Origin: Balneolia bacterium | GTDB taxonomy: Bacteria; Bacteroidota; Rhodothermia; Balneolales; Cyclonatronaceae | Length of the DNA stretch: 19,577 bases | Reading direction: 5' to 3' | Assembly (NCBI GenBank): GCA_003566395.1 | Contig: PXDL01000058.1 | Span: forward strand, 1-19,577 | In this document: positions 7,559 through 15,719 of the stretch, one piece after another | How the letters are laid out: each line of letters opens with the position of its first letter | Position numbering within the stretch: the first letter of the stretch is position 1 | Notes under the pieces: generated by a model | What the model was told of the DNA's origin: nothing | What the model saw: the letters and a program-made list of their open reading frames with translations, nothing else | Databases searched by the model: none | Program-made: the position numbers and the translations under genes

Positions 7559-10500
7559 TTATTTGACCAGCATCATTTTGCGTACATCCATGTAGTCGCC
7601 GCTTTGTATGCGGTAAAGATAAACTCCGGATGCAAGTCGCTCGGCATTGAACGAAACCGTATGACGGCCCGCCTGCTGATGCCCGTTTACCAGCACCGCA
7701 ACCCTCTGTCCCTGCAAGTTGAATACTTCCAGGGTAACCTCACCAGATTCCGGCAACGCATAGCTGATGTTGGTTACAGGATTGAATGGGTTCGGATAAT
7801 TCTGATCGAGAGCGTATTCAACCGGGGTGTCGGGCGTCGGTTCCCCGCTTGTGATAATTTCCAACTCGGCCACATCTCCGTTGGAAAGCACGGCAAAAAG
7901 CCCCAGCTTACGGTCTTCTCCTTCACTTATGGTGTTTACAAACCCCGAAGCCATCACGGTTAGGGCCTGTCCTTCAAGCATGCTTAAATCAGCAAGAAAG
8001 GGCACTATTGGGTCTCCGGTAACCGCATCGGAAAGCAATAATTCATAAGAGTCGGGCTGCAGACTTAGGTAGCTGCTGCGGTCTCCGTATGATGCTTCCT
8101 CAATCAACACCAAGCTGTTCTGGCTTAGCTCCACCGCCGGAGCATCCGTCACTCCGTGAAAGACAGCTACTTCCACTTCATTCTCCACCTCGGCCTCATC
8201 GCGGGATTCAGGAAAGACGAACAGCGTAAAACCGGTATCCAGCCCCTCGGGATTCCCCGGGAATTGATCCGGATCGGCTACACCGTTGGCAAAAATCTGA
8301 TATCGCTCACCTTCTGCGAGTTCATAGGTTTCCGTAAATACGGCTTCTTCCAAAGGTGCTCCCACCGCAGTCACTGAAATCTCAGTTTCCACTGCCGGTA
8401 AAGTGAGGTAGGGCGTGGCCGATCGGAACGAAAACTCCGGAATTGCCAGCTCACCATTTACATATACATCCACCTCACCGAAAAGCGGATCAGCTGCATT
8501 GTGAACGACCTGTACAAAGGCATCACCCACGGCTTCCACCACTTCCACACTGAGGGTAACCGGGAAGGAAGGCAGAACAGGATCGTTGGTTGAAACGTTT
8601 ATCACCGCTTCATACGAGCCGATATCAAGTAAACCGCCGTTTACCGAAAAGGTCGCCGTCTGCTCCTCTCCGGGTTCTACGGTTCCGGCTACGCTATCCA
8701 GCTCAATCCACTCCAGACCGGCACTGACGGCTCGTGTTTTATAGGCCCAAGCTTCATTAGGCAGTTCAATCCACTCCTGCTGATTCGCAAACCAGTACCG
8801 GAAGCGATCCGCATTTTCACCCGACATTTCGTTGTTGATGCCCTGAGGTGACACAATGGATACGGCAAAGCGGAACACCACCCAAAAGTCTTCACCCTGC
8901 GAAAACAGCGCAGGCTGATCCAGTTCGATAAGCGAAGACTCTCCGGCAGCTTCTGAAATCGAAAACGTCTGTTCGGATAGTAATTCACCATCCGTCGGAT
9001 TGTCACCACCGCGATAAACTTGTATAAGTACGGAGGCCGAGCCGGCTTCGGAACGCATCCAGTTGCGCACATGCGTAAGGTAAAAACCGTCATCGCCTGC
9101 GGTAAAACGGGTTGCACCCCAGAACGGAATATCCGGATCCGGAATACCTACAACCTCATCCGGCTGTAGCCCCGGAGCATCATAAAATAGGCTGTCCTGA
9201 ATAACCACGCCTTCACTGAGAAGTGAAGCATTCCCGTTTCCAGCTGAACCGGCGTCTTCATTCGCAATAAAGGAAGGCATTCCGCGGTCAACTGACGGCA
9301 TCGTTGAAAGCTCCCGGATTAGATCGTAATCAGGTGCTGGTCGTTCACTGCCGGCCGGACGAGTACTGAGGCTATAGGTGAGCGGATTTCCTCCTGAGTT
9401 GGAAATCACTATTTCTGCCTGCTCGCTGCTTCCTTCAGTAACTTCAAGGGTGATGGCATCCGGCTCGATTCCCGCTTCCGGTGCTTCCAGAGCCGTTGCG
9501 CTAACAGGAATTTCCACGACCGGGTTTTCAGGATCGTTGGTATTCAGGGTGATGGTTGTTGACAAATCACCGGCTTGCTGAGGTGAAAAAGTTAGCTGGA
9601 GTTCTTCAACGGTATTATAAGCTACGGTGATGTTTTCAGAAGAAAGCCCGAAATCGGTATCGTTTTCAATGCTTGCCGAAATCTCAAGATCTTCGGCTCC
9701 CTCATTTTCGAAGAACAGGCTCAGCGTTTGCGTGCCGCCAACAAAGGTGTCATCAAAGGTTAGGCTTTCGGGTTCGAACACCAGATCCGGCTCGGGAGGA
9801 ACAATGCGTACTTGTATATCATCCAGCCAAAGCACCCGCTGATTTGCATCGCTGTATGCATGCCAGGCAAGATGAAGGCGTCCGTCCTGTTCTACCGTAA
9901 ACGTGGTTCCACCCTGTATGTAAGTTTCGCTTACGATGTTATTATCATCAAAAATCGGCTCTTCAGCTACTTCAGCTGAAGAAGTGCCATCGGCGAGATG
10001 GAGCTTCATTTTTTCCACACGCGGCGCTATAAATTCACCCCGGGTATACCAAAACGTAACTTCGTAAGTATTTCCGGTTTCAAACTCAAAAGCGGGTGAA
10101 AAAAGCCAGTCGTCTTTTGGATTATCGCTGTCGAAATTTACCCGTGCGGCATTTTCACCCGAAAATGGAAGGAAACTGCTTGTCTCCCAGCTGATGCCGT
10201 TTTCATTTGAATCTTCAAAACGCCACGCGATCGGCAGCGCAGGTGTTTGCGTATCGGAAAAATCTTCGCTATATGGAAATTCCGTAACCACCGGATCATC
10301 TTTGGTTGTGAAAGACCAGACTTCTATTTCGTCTTCTATCACTCCTTCCCCGTCATAGGGAAATACCTGCCAATAGTAAGTAGTGCTGTACTCAAGCTCA
10401 CCTTCCGGCTGATACGTGGTTTGCGTTCCTACATCCAGCATATCTTCTATATTAGTCGGCGGAACATCGGTGCCGAAGCTTAGTAAATAACCTTCGGGCG

Positions 10501-11251
10501 TTACGCCGGATCCCTGCGTCCACTCCAGACCGACAGTCAGGCGAAGATCCGTCTGACCATCATCCGGAAAAACGGCTACGGCCGGATTCGGCCTCGGCAG
10601 GGGTTCAAATAGTTCAACGTTATCGATCATCCACCAGAAAGCACTTCCGTTATTATCATTAAACGTGAATCGCACATACACTTCGGCTTCACCCGCTGCG
10701 AATTCCGTGATATTATACTCCGACGTTTCAGGAAAAATATCATACTCGAACGGTTGGAAAAGTCCGGCATTATTGACCGATTCACCAGCATTTTCCACCG
10801 TACCGGCTTCCTGCCAGGTTTCGCCGTCCGTGCTTACTTCAATGAGCCCGAAAGAAGTACCTGCACTCCTCAGGTTCTGATCAAAACGAAGAATCACCTC
10901 ATCCAGGTCAGATAGATCAATTGCCGGAGTCTGCAAGCCGATATGTACGTTCGGACCGGAAAGTGTACCCACGGCTTCAGCCAAAGCAATGCCTCCTTCA
11001 AAAGGTTCAAAAATTGTGTAGCCGGTTCCTATTTGTCCGTCCTGACGAACAGGTTCCACCGGTTCCAGGAAAACCCATTCCCGTCCCTCATCACCGAAAT
11101 TAATCAGGGACCAACCCTCGGGTAGTTCTTCTGCATTGAAATCCTCGAAGAAAACAGGTTCCGGGCCTTCCTGCATGGCCTCCGCTTCCGTATGTGAAAC
11201 AAATAAAAGAATCAGCATTAGAATGCTGAAATGTAGCTTGTTAGACATCAT
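7559..11251 (-). CDS. Large secreted multidomain protein with T9SS type A sorting domain
   Basis: A 1230-residue, strongly acidic protein. A Sec signal peptide (hydrophobic 8-18) is followed by a choice-of-anchor J/cleaved-adhesin-type domain (about 33-215, FFEDFNAEELPEGW), then a fibronectin III-like domain (about 222-316). A second anchor-J domain comes next (about 325-482), then an ASH/Hydin-like beta-sandwich (about 488-586). A second sandwich (about 592-635 and 845-905) looks interrupted by a 200-residue insert. Two DUF4397-type repeats lie at about 910-1015 and 1025-1130. The C-terminal T9SS type A domain (about 1148-1230) has LDQNYPNPFNP and ends in KMMLVK. It should cross the outer membrane by the type IX system and be released or anchored. 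No enzymatic motif is seen; adhesion or polymer binding is likely. Start could be M1 or M2. No T9SS machinery gene is in the window. Confidence 0.88.
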   Translation of the reverse strand: MMSNKLHFSILMLILLFVSHTEAEAMQEGPEPVFFEDFNAEELPEGWSLINFGDEGREWVFLEPVEPVRQDGQIGTGYTIFEPFEGGIALAEAVGTLSGPNVHIGLQTPAIDLSDLDEVILRFDQNLRSAGTSFGLIEVSTDGETWQEAGTVENAGESVNNAGLFQPFEYDIFPETSEYNITEFAAGEAEVYVRFTFNDNNGSAFWWMIDNVELFEPLPRPNPAVAVFPDDGQTDLRLTVGLEWTQGSGVTPEGYLLSFGTDVPPTNIEDMLDVGTQTTYQPEGELEYSTTYYWQVFPYDGEGVIEDEIEVWSFTTKDDPVVTEFPYSEDFSDTQTPALPIAWRFEDSNENGISWETSSFLPFSGENAARVNFDSDNPKDDWLFSPAFEFETGNTYEVTFWYTRGEFIAPRVEKMKLHLADGTSSAEVAEEPIFDDNNIVSETYIQGGTTFTVEQDGRLHLAWHAYSDANQRVLWLDDIQVRIVPPEPDLVFEPESLTFDDTFVGGTQTLSLFFENEGAEDLEISASIENDTDFGLSSENITVAYNTVEELQLTFSPQQAGDLSTTITLNTNDPENPVVEIPVSATALEAPEAGIEPDAITLEVTEGSSEQAEIVISNSGGNPLTYSLSTRPAGSERPAPDYDLIRELSTMPSVDRGMPSFIANEDAGSAGNGNASLLSEGVVIQDSLFYDAPGLQPDEVVGIPDPDIPFWGATRFTAGDDGFYLTHVRNWMRSEAGSASVLIQVYRGGDNPTDGELLSEQTFSISEAAGESSLIELDQPALFSQGEDFWVVFRFAVSIVSPQGINNEMSGENADRFRYWFANQQEWIELPNEAWAYKTRAVSAGLEWIELDSVAGTVEPGEEQTATFSVNGGLLDIGSYEAVINVSTNDPVLPSFPVTLSVEVVEAVGDAFVQVVHNAADPLFGEVDVYVNGELAIPEFSFRSATPYLTLPAVETEISVTAVGAPLEEAVFTETYELAEGERYQIFANGVADPDQFPGNPEGLDTGFTLFVFPESRDEAEVENEVEVAVFHGVTDAPAVELSQNSLVLIEEASYGDRSSYLSLQPDSYELLLSDAVTGDPIVPFLADLSMLEGQALTVMASGFVNTISEGEDRKLGLFAVLSNGDVAELEIITSGEPTPDTPVEYALDQNYPNPFNPVTNISYALPESGEVTLEVFNLQGQRVAVLVNGHQQAGRHTVSFNAERLASGVYLYRIQSGDYMDVRKMMLVK

Positions 11252-11676
11252 AACTATTGGATTTATGGAAAGTCATACAACCAGTGTGTTGGATTCTCTG
11301 CGTGTCAACAAATATTGTTCAGGCGACGTGATAAGAATAAAAGAATATGGTGGGTCGCTGCTTTCCGTGATATGTTTATAAGTATTAAAATGATACTCTT
11401 ATGGTGAGTAACAATCCCGCTGTAGAGTATTTTTAAGGGGTCAACTCTACTAACGCCATCACGTACTAAATCGATCATTCTTTGAAAAGAAAAAAGCTTT
11501 TTTTCCTACTTGATTATATAAAACAGGGGTTTGATTCGTGTTAGCTGCCCGAAAAACAATTAAAATACAACACCCGCAAGTTTCGGGGTTCGGCGATTTT
11601 ATTTTTATGACAAGACAGAAGACGAAAAAAAATGGATTTTAAACGTCTTCTACTATTTTGCGTTATGAAAAGATGG
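11252..11676. other. Long intergenic region upstream of the T9SS gene
   Basis: A 425-base AT-rich gap after the sulfotransferase stop and before the T9SS gene (both minus strand). It holds a TTGACA string on the minus strand at 11308-11303 with no well-spaced -10, a 7-base inverted repeat (11422-11428 with 11444-11450), a 14-base palindrome of six A, GC, six T at 11490-11503, and the inverted repeat at 11617-11651 listed separately. No coding region is supported. It must contain the promoter of the T9SS gene, but I cannot place it. Confidence 0.5.
11617..11651 (-). repeat. Inverted repeat after the sulfotransferase gene, possible terminator
   Basis: AGAAGACG at 11617-11624 is the perfect complement of CGTCTTCT at 11644-11651, with an AT-rich 19-base spacer that can itself pair in part. 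It lies 26 bases past the sulfotransferase stop. On the minus strand a run of eight T is in the loop rather than after the stem, so it is not a standard intrinsic terminator. Confidence 0.4.
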
Positions 11677-12639
11677 TCAATCTTCCATCAACATGTACGC
11701 CATAGTTTTATCCGGTTTTCCCGATTCATTATAAATTTTATCAAGACCGAACGCTTCCAAAATCTTTCTTCCTTCCTGATACGTCTCGTTTGATAGTTTA
11801 TCCCGCCAATGTGTGTTGTTAGCTGCGGAGGAGTTAATTTTTTTGTTTTTCTGAGATGTAAAGCTCGGTTTATGAACAACAGTTTCAGAAAGGGAAACCT
11901 GCACCGGTTTATTCTTGATGAAACTAAATACATCCTCAATTTCTTTGTTAGGATCCTGAAGCACATCTTCATAAAACATTAAATAAAGTTCTTCTTTTTT
12001 AAATTGCTTCAGAGGAATGTAATTCAGAATCGCCCATAACAAAATCATATCAAGAACATAGTTTTCCTTTTGGGATATCCTCAAAATAAGGGATTCAAAA
12101 GGTGACAGAAAATCTTCATATAAAGCTTTCTGTTCCAAAAGTTTAATCGGTTTTTTACCCCAATGTCCTTTTGTTAATATCTGTTTTGACAGCGCCACCT
12201 CAAATGGATTTCTTAGCAACAGTATGATTTTAAAATCAGGGTTTTGCTCATAGGCCCATCTTGCAAGTAAACTTGCAAATATATCCTTAACAAAAAGCCC
12301 GTCATATATAAATTGTGATTTTCCGTGAAGGACCCTTCCACTTAGAATATTTACACTGAATATCTTCTGTACTACCTCCTTTATTGTATAATCATGTGAG
12401 CCCGGCCGTAAATAGTAATGAGGCTCCATAAAATTCGTAAGCGGATGAAGCTTGTAGTGAAACGGCTCAAACAAATACCTGAAATTCTGCTGCGAAAGCA
12501 TGAGATTCGATACCCAGGTAGATCCGCTTCGTCCGTCACCTATAAGCCATACAACTTCTGAAAACCGGCCTGTAAAGAAGTTTAACCGAAGAAGGTATTT
12601 CTTTATATAGGGTGTAATTTTTTTTCTAATGCGCTTCAT
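11677..12639 (-). CDS. Sulfotransferase family protein, AT-rich and probably acquired
   Basis: A 320-residue protein of the PAPS-dependent sulfotransferase fold. The 5'-phosphosulfate-binding loop is GDGRSGSTW at residues 34-42, and the 3'-phosphate-binding segment is LLLRNPFEVALS (140-151) with R143 and S151. The rest is typical of cytoplasmic or membrane-associated carbohydrate/lipid sulfotransferases; the acceptor is unknown. The N-terminus is very basic, without a clear signal. I start at the ATG at 12639 rather than the TTG two codons upstream, because the ATG overlaps the previous stop as TAATG, typical of translational coupling. Base use is unlike the neighbours: four rows (11941-12180) contain 73 G/C of 240 (about 30%), against 115 of 240 in the next gene (12661-12900). 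This suggests horizontal acquisition. Confidence 0.82.
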   Translation of the reverse strand: MKRIRKKITPYIKKYLLRLNFFTGRFSEVVWLIGDGRSGSTWVSNLMLSQQNFRYLFEPFHYKLHPLTNFMEPHYYLRPGSHDYTIKEVVQKIFSVNILSGRVLHGKSQFIYDGLFVKDIFASLLARWAYEQNPDFKIILLLRNPFEVALSKQILTKGHWGKKPIKLLEQKALYEDFLSPFESLILRISQKENYVLDMILLWAILNYIPLKQFKKEELYLMFYEDVLQDPNKEIEDVFSFIKNKPVQVSLSETVVHKPSFTSQKNKKINSSAANNTHWRDKLSNETYQEGRKILEAFGLDKIYNESGKPDKTMAYMLMED

Positions 12640-13313
12640 TACCAAATTGGCCTGTTTATCCGATTTATGGTATTCATTGCTCTTTCTGCTTCATCGGCGT
12701 AGCGGCCGTTCAGGATATAAGCTTCCCGGAAAGCACCCAGGGCTTCCCGGTGGCCCTGCTGATTTAAGGTGATGTGACCGCGTATGTAGTAAACATCAGA
12801 CATAAAATGGTTGTCGTCGGGGTGGCGGCTTTGAATAAAACGGGCAAATTCACGGGCCTCATCATATTCCTCTAAAAAAAATAGTGCCTTCAACTCATAC
12901 AGGTAGAGTTCTTTAATCACGTCTGTTTCATGGGCTACATAATCGTGAGACCGCAATCGCTCCGATGCTCCCTTGAATCTTTGAAATTCGGCCTGATTCC
13001 AGTATGACTCCGTAATAAAAAAAACATCCTCTTCAAGAACCGGATGATCCGATGAAACAGGCAGCTCGAACCGGCTGTGTTCCAACGGCGGTGCTATGGT
13101 AGGCTGAAATACAAATTCAATAATTAAAAAGGCTGCTAAAATCAGGCCAATGGCTATTACAAATGCCATTCCCACAGAAATGCCCGAAAACCTGAATCCT
13201 TCCTGCTCCTCAAGCGGATCGCGGCCGCCGAATAGGGCCTTTCGGTCTTCAGGACTCATTTGCCGGAGTTCTTGCTCTGTAAAACGGATACTGCTTTTAT
13301 CTAACACGGCCAC
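12639..13313 (-). CDS. Membrane-anchored TPR-like protein of unknown function
   Basis: A 224-residue protein that I do not recognise as a named family. An N-terminal charged cytoplasmic segment (1-43, with a short EEQEG stretch) is followed by one transmembrane helix (about 45-70). A linker leads to a helical C-terminal part (about 100-215) whose pattern (YLYELKALFFLEEYDEAREFA, then YIRGHITLNQQGHREALGAF) looks like two or three tetratricopeptide repeats. This suggests a protein-protein interaction role outside the cytoplasmic membrane. The start codon is GTG; the only upstream in-frame ATG/GTG/TTG would have to lie past the stop of the preceding gene, so GTG at 13313 is the sole choice. It lies 48 bases after the AtuA-like gene in the same frame and overlaps the sulfotransferase start by one base. 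Confidence 0.7.
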   Translation of the reverse strand: MAVLDKSSIRFTEQELRQMSPEDRKALFGGRDPLEEQEGFRFSGISVGMAFVIAIGLILAAFLIIEFVFQPTIAPPLEHSRFELPVSSDHPVLEEDVFFITESYWNQAEFQRFKGASERLRSHDYVAHETDVIKELYLYELKALFFLEEYDEAREFARFIQSRHPDDNHFMSDVYYIRGHITLNQQGHREALGAFREAYILNGRYADEAERAMNTINRINRPIW

Positions 13314-13361
13314 GCATAATGGTACAAGTTTTGGGTTTTCAGGCGGCCCTGTAACTATCGC

Positions 13362-13715
13362 TTATGAGGAAATTGCCTGAACTTTTTTAAGCAGCTCATC
13401 GGGCACGTCAAGTTTCATGCGTAAAACCTGAGCCGCATGGGTTTTTCCCTGAGCATCGAGTTTAAGAGAAACGGTGCCGCCGCCGCCGAGACTTTCATTT
13501 AAAATAAAATTCAGCGCGCCGATGTTTGGAAGCTCAAACCGTTCCACCTTGCCTTTGCACACGTGTTTCATGTGCGATTTGACCCGCTCAGGGCTCAACT
13601 CTTTTTTAAGAAACGGATACACATCAGGATGACGCGCTATAATTCCCACATTGCTTCCGTTTCCTTTGTCTCCGCTTCTTCCGTGGGCGATTTCAAGTAA
13701 ATGAACTACCGGCAT
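13362..13715 (-). CDS. AtuA-like ferredoxin-fold domain protein, stand-alone
   Basis: A 117-residue protein matching the small domain found at the C-terminus of AtuA/DUF1446 proteins or encoded next to them. Hallmarks are HGRSGDKGNGSNVG (11-24), a central LPNIGALNFILNESLGGGG (62-80) and a final amphipathic strand. The family is linked to acyclic terpene (citronellol/geraniol) utilisation in Pseudomonas, but the activity of this domain is not established. Here no DUF1446 partner is visible. The gene sits 46 bases after purM and 48 before the TPR-like gene, in a likely operon. Length fits the stand-alone form of the domain. Confidence 0.75.
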   Translation of the reverse strand: MPVVHLLEIAHGRSGDKGNGSNVGIIARHPDVYPFLKKELSPERVKSHMKHVCKGKVERFELPNIGALNFILNESLGGGGTVSLKLDAQGKTHAAQVLRMKLDVPDELLKKVQAISS

Positions 13716-13761
13716 GATTTATTATTTTATTTTTAATAAAGGTCTGTAAATATTGAAACTA

Positions 13762-14769
13762 TCAGGATTTTATTACCCGTCCTATCACATGAGCGGGTTC
13801 ACCAAGTTTTCCTAAGTATGAAAGTACTGATTCCTTCGATTCTTTTGAAACTATCACTACCAGACCTATTCCGAGATTGAAAGCTTCACGCATTGCCTGA
13901 TCGGGTACATTACCTTTGGTCTGAATCAGGGTGAAAAGGGCCGGCACTTCCCAGCTTTTCCAATCTATCCGGGGCTTTAGTCCGGATGGAACAACACGCT
14001 TTGTATTTCCCTCAATCCCACCGCCTGTAATATGGGAAAAGGCCTTCACCCCTTCTGATTTTTTGAGCTTGCGGATTACCTCCAGATAGGAACGATGAAT
14101 GCGAAGCAGTAAATCTCCTACAGTCTCTGAAAAGCCTTCCGGGATATCATTAATGTCATATTCATTAAACAAAACCTTGCGGGCCAATGAGTAGCCGTTG
14201 GTATGTAAACCCGTGCTTTCAAGTCCGATGAGCAGATCACCTTCCCGCACGTCGGATCCGCTTAAGAGTTTATCTTCATCCACTATCCCCACAATTGTTC
14301 CGGCTAAATCGAACTCACCATCTTTGTAGATATCCGGCATTTCCGCTGTTTCTCCTCCGATCAGAGCACAGCCGTTTTCCCTGCATGCTTTGGTGAATCC
14401 GGTTAGTACTTCACGACCGGTTTTCTGATCGAGTTTTCCCGTTGAAAAATAATCCATAAAGAATAGAGGCTCGGCTCCGCATACGGCAATATCATTAACA
14501 CAATGATTTACAAGGTCTTGACCGACGGTATCATATTTTTTTTGTTTGAAAGCCACAATCAGTTTAGTCCCTACGCCATCCACGCTGCTCACAAGTACCG
14601 GCTTTGCATAGCTGCTGAAATCCGCTCTGAAAAGCCCGCCGAATCCTCCAATATCTCCAATAACTTCAGCTCTGTAGGTTGAACGAACCATATCTTTGAT
14701 GGAATCGACCAGCTGTTCTCCGGCTTTAACATCTACACCGCTGTCTTTGTACGTGAATGATTTTTTCAT
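13762..14769 (-). CDS. purM: Phosphoribosylformylglycinamidine cyclo-ligase (AIR synthetase, PurM)
   Basis: A 335-residue cytoplasmic enzyme, close to the usual 340-350. It uses ATP to close the imidazole ring of formylglycinamidine ribonucleotide, giving AIR in de novo purine synthesis. Seen motifs: YKDSGVDVKAGE near the N-terminus (7-18), VDGVGTK (63-69), NDIAVCGAEPLFFMDY (92-107), GGETAEMP (138-145), STGLHTNGYSLAR (185-197) and SHITGGGIEGN (about 245-255), all typical of PurM. No other purine gene is adjacent. It is the first gene of a leftward cluster with the AtuA-like, TPR-like and sulfotransferase genes. Its promoter must lie in 14770-15258, the DnaA-box region, and it is divergent from dtd. 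Confidence 0.97.
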   Translation of the reverse strand: MKKSFTYKDSGVDVKAGEQLVDSIKDMVRSTYRAEVIGDIGGFGGLFRADFSSYAKPVLVSSVDGVGTKLIVAFKQKKYDTVGQDLVNHCVNDIAVCGAEPLFFMDYFSTGKLDQKTGREVLTGFTKACRENGCALIGGETAEMPDIYKDGEFDLAGTIVGIVDEDKLLSGSDVREGDLLIGLESTGLHTNGYSLARKVLFNEYDINDIPEGFSETVGDLLLRIHRSYLEVIRKLKKSEGVKAFSHITGGGIEGNTKRVVPSGLKPRIDWKSWEVPALFTLIQTKGNVPDQAMREAFNLGIGLVVIVSKESKESVLSYLGKLGEPAHVIGRVIKS

Positions 14770-14869
14770 GAATTCTGGTTATTAATTAAAACTGAATACC
14801 CGGCTTTCAACAGTAATCAAGTTACCATCCTGAGGAGTAAAGTGTAAGCGAAAATAAGGCAGATCAGAA

Positions 14870-15250
14870 AAATTTCTCCACAGGGTATTACTATAGTTGT
14901 TCTTTTAATTTATATAAAACTCGTTGGTATAGTAGGGACTGTGGAAATGTGTGTAACTATTTTATGAACGGTTTTAACACGAAGAATGTGGATATGTTTA
15001 TAAATATGTGGAAAACTTAACCTATTACCTTTAATATTTTTAGATAGGTTGTGAACATTCATCCACATCTTACCCACATCGGTAGTGTATAAAAATGTTA
15101 ATGATGGTTCACCGACTGATCAAATTGAAATTGACGTGGATAAGCTGCATTATCCGGTAGAAATCTTCTGATAACTTTTTTTGGTTTTCAGGGAATTTTG
15201 GTTTTCCACACTTTTGAGCCGGTTTACCCACACTCTTATTCACATATAAA
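14870..15250. other. Candidate chromosomal replication origin (oriC): DnaA-box cluster
   Basis: Eleven 9-mers lie within one mismatch of TTATNCACA. On the plus strand they start at 14874, 15059, 15070, 15202, 15224 and 15236; on the minus strand they cover 14948-14956, 14987-14995, 15007-15015, 15084-15092 and 15135-15143. TTATTCACA at 15236-15244 is perfect. Two further 9-mers (14940 and 15050) are two mismatches off. A uniform-base model expects about 0.4 such sites in this gap on both strands. TTTTCCACA and TTACCCACA each occur twice. AT-rich stretches (about 14899-14920 and 15017-15047) could serve as unwinding elements. The gap has no gene, divides leftward purM from rightward dtd, and the G/C skew changes sign across it. 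No dnaA gene is nearby, so the call is inferred. Confidence 0.6.
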
Positions 15251-15258
15251 GTCCACTT

Positions 15259-15717
15259 ATGCGATTAGTAGTACAGCGCGTTTCATCAGCCACGGTTAAA
15301 ATAAACGGAGAAATATCCGGGAGAATTGGTCCGGGATTGCTTGTTCTGGCCGCAGTTCATCAGCACGATGATATGAAAACGCTGAAATGGGCGGCCGATA
15401 AAATGATGAAGCTCCGTATTTTTGAAGATGAAGACGGTAAAATGAACCGCTCGGTAACCGATACCGGCGGCGGAATTCTGATTGTTTCACAGTTTACCCT
15501 GTACGGCGATGTCAGAAAAGGAACGCGCCCAAGCTTCATAGAATCGGCCCCGCCTGATAAAGCGGAAACGCTGTACGATGCATTTGTGGACTACACCAGA
15601 TCAACCTTCAAAGGCCCGGTTGGTACAGGCCGTTTTGCAGCCATGATGGAGGTTGAGCTTGTAAACGACGGACCGGTGACCATCATCATAGAAAAAGAGA
15701 ATTCTCCGGAAAGCTAA
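15259..15717 (+). CDS. dtd: D-aminoacyl-tRNA deacylase (DTD)
   Basis: A 152-residue cytoplasmic proofreading enzyme that hydrolyses D-amino acids from mischarged tRNAs, also active on Gly-tRNA(Ala). Length and the whole sequence fit DTD1: N-terminal MRLVVQRVSSATV, the SQFTLYGD motif at 77-84, GTRPSF (88-93), and the Gly-cisPro motif in NDGPVT (136-141, Gly138-Pro139) that gives chiral selectivity. The start follows the last DnaA-like box by 14 bases, so its promoter must overlap the DnaA-box cluster. The next gene begins two bases after its stop, so the two form an operon. Confidence 0.96.
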   Translation: MRLVVQRVSSATVKINGEISGRIGPGLLVLAAVHQHDDMKTLKWAADKMMKLRIFEDEDGKMNRSVTDTGGGILIVSQFTLYGDVRKGTRPSFIESAPPDKAETLYDAFVDYTRSTFKGPVGTGRFAAMMEVELVNDGPVTIIIEKENSPES

Positions 15718-15719
15718 AC

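Noticed and set aside
8689..9117. A 142-codon minus-strand frame inside the T9SS gene, in a second frame
   Set aside because: It lies on the same strand as the real gene in another frame, with odd composition and no domain; a shadow.
11490..11503. A six-A, GC, six-T palindrome as a terminator
   Set aside because: It has no loop, so it cannot form a normal terminator hairpin; it is more likely an A-tract.
12640..12645. TTG start two codons upstream for the sulfotransferase
   Set aside because: The ATG at 12639 overlaps the preceding stop as TAATG, a common coupling arrangement, and gives a normal N-terminus.
14770..15258. Reading the purM-dtd gap as an ordinary divergent promoter region only
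   Set aside because: Ordinary promoters do not explain eleven DnaA-like boxes; the oriC reading was kept as a candidate while accepting that promoters must also be present.
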